This document shows, piece by piece, positions 20,788-24,753 of a stretch of DNA of 24,753 bases. Source of the stretch: Planctomycetaceae bacterium (lineage in GTDB: Bacteria > Planctomycetota > Planctomycetia > Pirellulales > Thermoguttaceae). How positions within the stretch are numbered: position 1 is the stretch's first letter; the number at the start of each line of letters is the position of its first letter. Where the stretch lies: NCBI GenBank assembly GCA_031282385.1, contig JAITDV010000122.1, positions 1 to 24,753 of the forward strand. Direction: 5' to 3'. The notes beneath the pieces were generated by a model. It worked only from the letters and a program-made list of their open reading frames with translations, searched no databases and was not told where the DNA came from. The position numbers and the translations under genes were made by a program.

Positions 20788-23700
20788 ATGAAAATAAATG
20801 GTCTTGAAATAGAACGATTTGGAATTTGGTCGGGGTTGACGATTTCAAAATTATTTGACGGCGTTAATGTTTTTTATGGTGCAAACGAAGCGGGCAAGTC
20901 TACTATAATGGAATTTATCCGTACTGGATTTTATGGTTTTGACGAAAAACGCCGTCAATATGCACGTCGAAGTTGCGGGCAAAATCATTTGTCGGAGGTT
21001 GCTGTTGATGACAACGGTAATCCGCTCTGTGTTGTTTCCGGCGGTACGCTTACTCTTGAATCCGCAAGCGGAATCTACAACCTTCGGCGGTTTTTTCATC
21101 CTGATGGTAATGATTACTTTGAAACAGTCGAATTGCGAAACGTGAATGGCGAAAAAGAAGGTTTGCAATTGTTGCGGGTTTTAATTTCCGGAGTGGACGA
21201 ACAGACTTTCAATAATGTTTTCGCAATAGGATTAGACGAAATCCAGCGTATCGGTACATTGAGCAACACCGATGCGTCTGAAATGTTGTTTCAATTAAGT
21301 GTGGGCATGGAGCGGGTTTCGATTGTTGGTGCGATTAAGGAATTGACAAATTGCCGTAACCGTATTTTGAGTCCGCTGGAAAATGACAACAAGCCTTCGC
21401 AACTTACTCAATTGATTATTGAGCGCAAAAGGATTCTTGATGAGATTGATGCGTCTAAATTATTTGTCCGTGAGTATGTTCGGACGAAGGACGAACTTAA
21501 AGTTACGGATCGGTCTGTAGCGGTTTTGGAGGAGGAGCTGGCGGTGCTTGAGCGGGAGAAGAGGCTTTATGAGATTGCCAAGCAGGTTGAGCCGATGTGG
21601 GTGAACCGTGATAAAATACGGCGCGAGATTGATGCGATGGGCAAGGTGGTAGTTGTTACGGATGCGGTGATTGAGAAGCTGGGCAAACTTACGAATGAAT
21701 TAGCGGCGAATCGTAAGAATTTGCAGGAGCTGAAAGCTGAGTACAAAGTTGCCAAAGATGAAATTAAGGCGCAACCGGTTAATGAATTATTATTGAAATT
21801 TTCGTCTCGGTTGGAGGTTTTGATTGAGGAGGAGACGCGTATTATTGAGATTGATTCGCAGATTTCGGCGTTGGATGGTGAGATTAATTCTATCATGTCG
21901 CGGATTGGGGAGGAGGATAATTTGATCAAGCGGGGTCGTCGTGCAAGTTCAGGCAATGCTGTTTCTGTTTTGTCGTACCATGAGGAGCGTCCTGTTGTTG
22001 CGGGTTTAAGCGAGCATGAGTCGTCTAATCTGAATTCGTCAACTAATTTGAATTTGTTGGTGTCTGGTAAAAATATTTTTGCTGGTTATCGTACAGCTGC
22101 GCGGGCGGTGTTGAAGGCGAGGCGGCGGTTGGGGCGTGTCAAGGAACAATACACTGAAGTTTTGGGCAGGTCGAAGGCGTTGGGCAACAAGCTGAAGCCT
22201 GAGCTGGCAAGCCGTAATGTAAACGCGGTTAGTGAGGCGATTGATAATGCGAAGGAGGTAGCGGCGGCGTTACGGAGGCGGCAGGCGATAGGGCAGCATT
22301 TATCTGAAATGTCGTTGGTGCATCGGGATTTGCATCGGGCGAATGCGGTGTTGGTGCAGAGTCAAACTATGTCGGTGTGGCGGATTGCGGTTACGGGGGT
22401 GTTGGGGGTTGTGGGGGTGATTCCGGCGGGGTTAGCGGTGTTTGAGGCGATTGGGGTGCGGGCTTTTGAGGTGGGGGTGCATCCTGTATTGGTTTTGGGC
22501 GGGTTATTTTTGAGTGCCGGTGCGGTTGCGTTCAAGTTTATTTCGGAGAAATCGAATGCGGGCAAGTTGAAACAGAATCAGCGTCAACTGAATGGATTGA
22601 TTGTACAAATGAATCATGCGAAGCAGGAAGTTGCGGAGATTGATGCGCGGTTTCCTGATTTAGTTTCAAGCTCTGTTGAATTGCGTAATAGGGAGTTGCA
22701 AGCGGAATTGCAAATGTTGGAGAAACTTTTAACGATTGAGAGTCAATATCAGGAGTCGAGTGGTCAACTGAAAAAGTTGGAGATGCGTTTGCAGCGTTGT
22801 AGGGAGTTGCAAGCGGCGGCGGTGAAGCGTTGGCAAGAGTGGTTGAAGTCGGCGGGGTTGCCGGCGGATTGGATTCCGGCGAGGGTTAGGGAGTTAGTTG
22901 AACATAGTGATGCGGCGGATGATTTACAGCGTGAGTTGGAGCGGCTTAGGTTATTGCGGGAGCAGCGTGTAAGTGATTTGCGGGCAATTACGGACAGGAT
23001 TGATCGTATGATTAGTGGGGCGGGGTTGGTGTTTTCTGATGGGGTGACTTACGTTGAGATTTTGAGAAACATAAAATCTATGTTGGAGGCGAATGAGGTT
23101 GCGGCGGCGGGGCGGAGTAAATTGAAGATGGGGTTGAGGTCTTTTGGAAAGCGGCGTAGGGATGTGGCGGGGCGGTTGAGGGAGGTACGGGGGGCAATTG
23201 CGGATTTGGTTCGTCAATTTGGCGTTAAGAGTGTTGAAGGTATATATGAGTTGGGCAAGCGGCATCAAAGGCATCGGCGGTTGTTGCATCAGGAGCAGAT
23301 TATACAACGTGAGATTGATGCGGCGATAGGCAATTTTTGTTTGGAGAGTGTGATTGCGGATATTTTGGATCCGAGAGTTGAACGCAAGATGAGAAGTGAA
23401 ATTGCACAAGCGGAAAAAATGAATGGAGGGGGGATTGAAATGGTCAACGAGGGTAATGAGAGCGGCGGTTCTGAAATTATTGTAACGGAAGGTGATAATA
23501 CGAGACTGGGAGGTGAATTTATTGACGGTGTGGATTTTATTGGGGAAGGCGGAGGCGGGGATAATGGCGGAGAGGGGAAATTATTGACGCTGGAGGAGTT
23601 ATTGGGGGTAGTTTCGGGCAGGATTGAAGGTCAAGTTGCCAAGTTGCGCGGGGAAATTGAGACGCGGGGCAAGTTGCGGGATCAACTTAAATTGATGGCG

Positions 23701-24504
23701 GATGATAAGACTTTTTACCGCAAGCGGCGTGAGCTGGCGGTAATTGAGGAGAGGATTAGTTTATTGAAGGTTGACTGGCAAGTGTATTCGGTTTGTTGTC
23801 TTATGTTGGATTTAATTCGTGAGAGTTACGAGCGCGAGAGGCAACCTAAGACGCTTGCGGAAGCTTCGGAGTTATTGAAGAAGCTTACGGAGGGGAAGTA
23901 TGTGCGTATATGGGTTCCTCTTGGGGAGAGGGTTTTGATGGTTGATGATGTGTTGGGGAATACTTGTGATGTTGGTTGGATTTCGCGGGGGACGCGTGAG
24001 TTACTTTTTATTGCGTTGAGGTTGGCGTTGGCGAACGCTTTTGCGCAACATGGTTCGGTGTTACCGATTATTCTTGACGATGTGCTGGTTAATTTTGATG
24101 CCAAGCGATCAAGGGCTATGGCAAAATTGTTATTGGAATATGCAAAATCTGGGAGGCAGATATTTGTTTTTACGTGTCATGAGCATGTTTGCAGGATATT
24201 TCAAGGGCTGAATGTATTGGTGCGGATTTTACCGACGGCGGGGGAACCTTCGCGGGCGGAGAGGGTGTTGTTACCGAAAGCGATTTTGAGGAAGCGTGAG
24301 GCGAAGCGAAGGCAAGAGATTCAGAAAATGGTGAAATCGCAAATTGAGGAAAGGATTCAAAAGGAACTTGCGAAGAGGGAAAATCAAATAAGAGTTGATG
24401 AAGCGAGAAAGGCGGAGGTGCAAAGGATGATTTTGCAGATGCAGCAGCAGGCTACGGCGGCGATGTCGGTGGAACAAAATCTAAAAGAGTTGAAAAACGG
24501 ATAA
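20788..24504 (+). CDS. YhaN/SMC-like AAA ATPase with central membrane helices
   Basis: This 1238-residue protein belongs to the Rad50/SMC-related ATPases of YhaN type. The Walker A loop GANEAGKST is at 31-39, with the family-typical N-E-A-G-K-S-T. Long coiled-coil arms run from about 200 to 525 and from 590 to 1050. Two membrane helices (about 533-553 and 563-584) sit at the tip, as I know from YhaN. A Gly/Glu-rich loop (about 885-935) interrupts the second arm. The C-terminal half of the ATPase has the signature-like WISRGTRELLFIALRLALA (1064-1082) and the Walker B strand PIILDDVLVNFD (1093-1104). A charged Arg/Glu/Gln helix of about 80 residues ends the protein. GGAG lies 6 bases before the ATG. 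The usual partner, a YhaO/SbcD-like phosphoesterase, is not adjacent; hisH is. A role in DNA end processing is inferred from the family. The plus strand is unusually G-rich over most of the gene. Confidence 0.88.
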   Translation: MKINGLEIERFGIWSGLTISKLFDGVNVFYGANEAGKSTIMEFIRTGFYGFDEKRRQYARRSCGQNHLSEVAVDDNGNPLCVVSGGTLTLESASGIYNLRRFFHPDGNDYFETVELRNVNGEKEGLQLLRVLISGVDEQTFNNVFAIGLDEIQRIGTLSNTDASEMLFQLSVGMERVSIVGAIKELTNCRNRILSPLENDNKPSQLTQLIIERKRILDEIDASKLFVREYVRTKDELKVTDRSVAVLEEELAVLEREKRLYEIAKQVEPMWVNRDKIRREIDAMGKVVVVTDAVIEKLGKLTNELAANRKNLQELKAEYKVAKDEIKAQPVNELLLKFSSRLEVLIEEETRIIEIDSQISALDGEINSIMSRIGEEDNLIKRGRRASSGNAVSVLSYHEERPVVAGLSEHESSNLNSSTNLNLLVSGKNIFAGYRTAARAVLKARRRLGRVKEQYTEVLGRSKALGNKLKPELASRNVNAVSEAIDNAKEVAAALRRRQAIGQHLSEMSLVHRDLHRANAVLVQSQTMSVWRIAVTGVLGVVGVIPAGLAVFEAIGVRAFEVGVHPVLVLGGLFLSAGAVAFKFISEKSNAGKLKQNQRQLNGLIVQMNHAKQEVAEIDARFPDLVSSSVELRNRELQAELQMLEKLLTIESQYQESSGQLKKLEMRLQRCRELQAAAVKRWQEWLKSAGLPADWIPARVRELVEHSDAADDLQRELERLRLLREQRVSDLRAITDRIDRMISGAGLVFSDGVTYVEILRNIKSMLEANEVAAAGRSKLKMGLRSFGKRRRDVAGRLREVRGAIADLVRQFGVKSVEGIYELGKRHQRHRRLLHQEQIIQREIDAAIGNFCLESVIADILDPRVERKMRSEIAQAEKMNGGGIEMVNEGNESGGSEIIVTEGDNTRLGGEFIDGVDFIGEGGGGDNGGEGKLLTLEELLGVVSGRIEGQVAKLRGEIETRGKLRDQLKLMADDKTFYRKRRELAVIEERISLLKVDWQVYSVCCLMLDLIRESYERERQPKTLAEASELLKKLTEGKYVRIWVPLGERVLMVDDVLGNTCDVGWISRGTRELLFIALRLALANAFAQHGSVLPIILDDVLVNFDAKRSRAMAKLLLEYAKSGRQIFVFTCHEHVCRIFQGLNVLVRILPTAGEPSRAERVLLPKAILRKREAKRRQEIQKMVKSQIEERIQKELAKRENQIRVDEARKAEVQRMILQMQQQATAAMSVEQNLKELKNG

Positions 24505-24537
24505 TATGCAATTGAAGGCAAGTAGCGGAATCTTTAT

Positions 24538-24704
24538 TAGACATTTTATCTAATCTAAAAATACATCACCGTAACAAAAAAACTACAACAACAAACCGCC
24601 TTTAATTCCTCTGCGACCCCTCCTAACCTCTCCGAAGGAGGGGAATTATTCTCTTTCTTCGGAGGGGTCAGGGGTGGTCTCATACAGGTTAGCGAAAAGG
24701 TCTA
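24538..24704 (-). mobile_element. Second, inverted copy of the hairpin element
   Basis: The left end TAGACATTTTATCTAATC (24538-24555) and right end GGTTAGCGAAAAGGTCTA (24687-24704) are inverted copies with a few mismatches. From the left the order is CTAAAAATACATCA, AACCGCCTTT, then an imperfect hairpin of ACCCCTCC.../...GGAGGGGTCAGGGGTGGTCTC. This is the reverse order of the copy at 8862-9040, so the two lie in opposite orientation. It starts about 33 bp after the ATPase gene and may also act as its terminator. Confidence 0.6.
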
Positions 24705-24753
24705 GTATCTTTAATACTTTCTCCGCAAACAATTCCGCTTGCCGGATCGATTG
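24705..24753. other. Window end, nothing recognised
   Basis: These last 49 bases after the element show no start codon with a supportable reading frame; any gene continuing past the edge cannot be judged. Confidence 0.3.

Noticed and set aside
22951..23409. Minus-strand 152-residue ORF
   Set aside because: It is a shadow of the G-rich coiled-coil part of the ATPase gene.
1..24753. CRISPR array, tRNA or rRNA genes
   Set aside because: No regularly spaced direct repeats, no TTCGAAT-type T-arm with cloverleaf and no rRNA-like conserved segments were seen by eye; a tRNAscan or Rfam search was not possible.

Overview
The window is AT-rich bacterial DNA, most likely from a planctomycete (Planctomycetota, Pirellulales/Thermoguttaceae-like, perhaps host-gut associated). 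The strongest clue is the 640-residue signal peptidase I at 2788-4710. It has a CxxC...CxxC pair after the Ser box and a very long insert before the last conserved box, an architecture I associate with planctomycetes. Supporting clues are a very small basic protein of planctomycete type, frequent absence of Shine-Dalgarno sites, and a decayed PD-(D/E)XK (Rpn-type) transposase gene of a kind common in gut bacteria. The taxonomic call is an inference from gene architecture, not from a marker gene.

Layout. 1-4710: the 3' part of a membrane protein, an ABC-2-like permease and signal peptidase I, separated by repeat-rich spacers. 4909-15414: a plus-strand block that looks like an acyl/polyketide pathway. 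In order it holds a hotdog thioesterase, an Ntn-type C45 acyltransferase, an FkbM methyltransferase, a possible SCP2-like lipid-binding protein, an SDR ketoreductase, an acyl carrier protein, a broken transposase gene, and a 1303-residue fusion of an intact ketosynthase, a ketosynthase-like domain without catalytic residues, and a C45-like domain without its nucleophile. 15478-18704 (minus strand): a thioredoxin-fold protein lacking the first active-site Cys, and an 876-residue membrane-anchored protein whose cysteines recur every six residues. 19482-19667 (minus): a small basic protein. 20017-24504 (plus): HisH (histidine biosynthesis) and a 1238-residue YhaN/SMC-like ATPase with two central membrane helices.

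How the genes may work together. The ketosynthase with its inactive partner, ACP, ketoreductase and hotdog protein supply most of the parts for building and releasing a beta-keto or beta-hydroxy acyl chain. The C45 enzyme could transfer that chain to an amine, the SCP2-like protein could carry a lipid, and the FkbM enzyme could O-methylate the product. No acyltransferase (malonyl loading), phosphopantetheinyl transferase, obvious dehydratase or enoyl reductase lies in the window, so those would come from elsewhere. The product is unknown. The C45 paralogy (free enzyme plus degenerate copy fused to the ketosynthase pair) is the most distinctive observation.

Intergenic DNA is rich in short repeats. 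There are two copies of a roughly 170-180 bp hairpin element with 17-18 bp terminal inverted repeats, two short elements bounded by GTAACTATTC(A/T)(A/G), and several other dispersed motifs. No tRNA, rRNA or CRISPR array was recognised.
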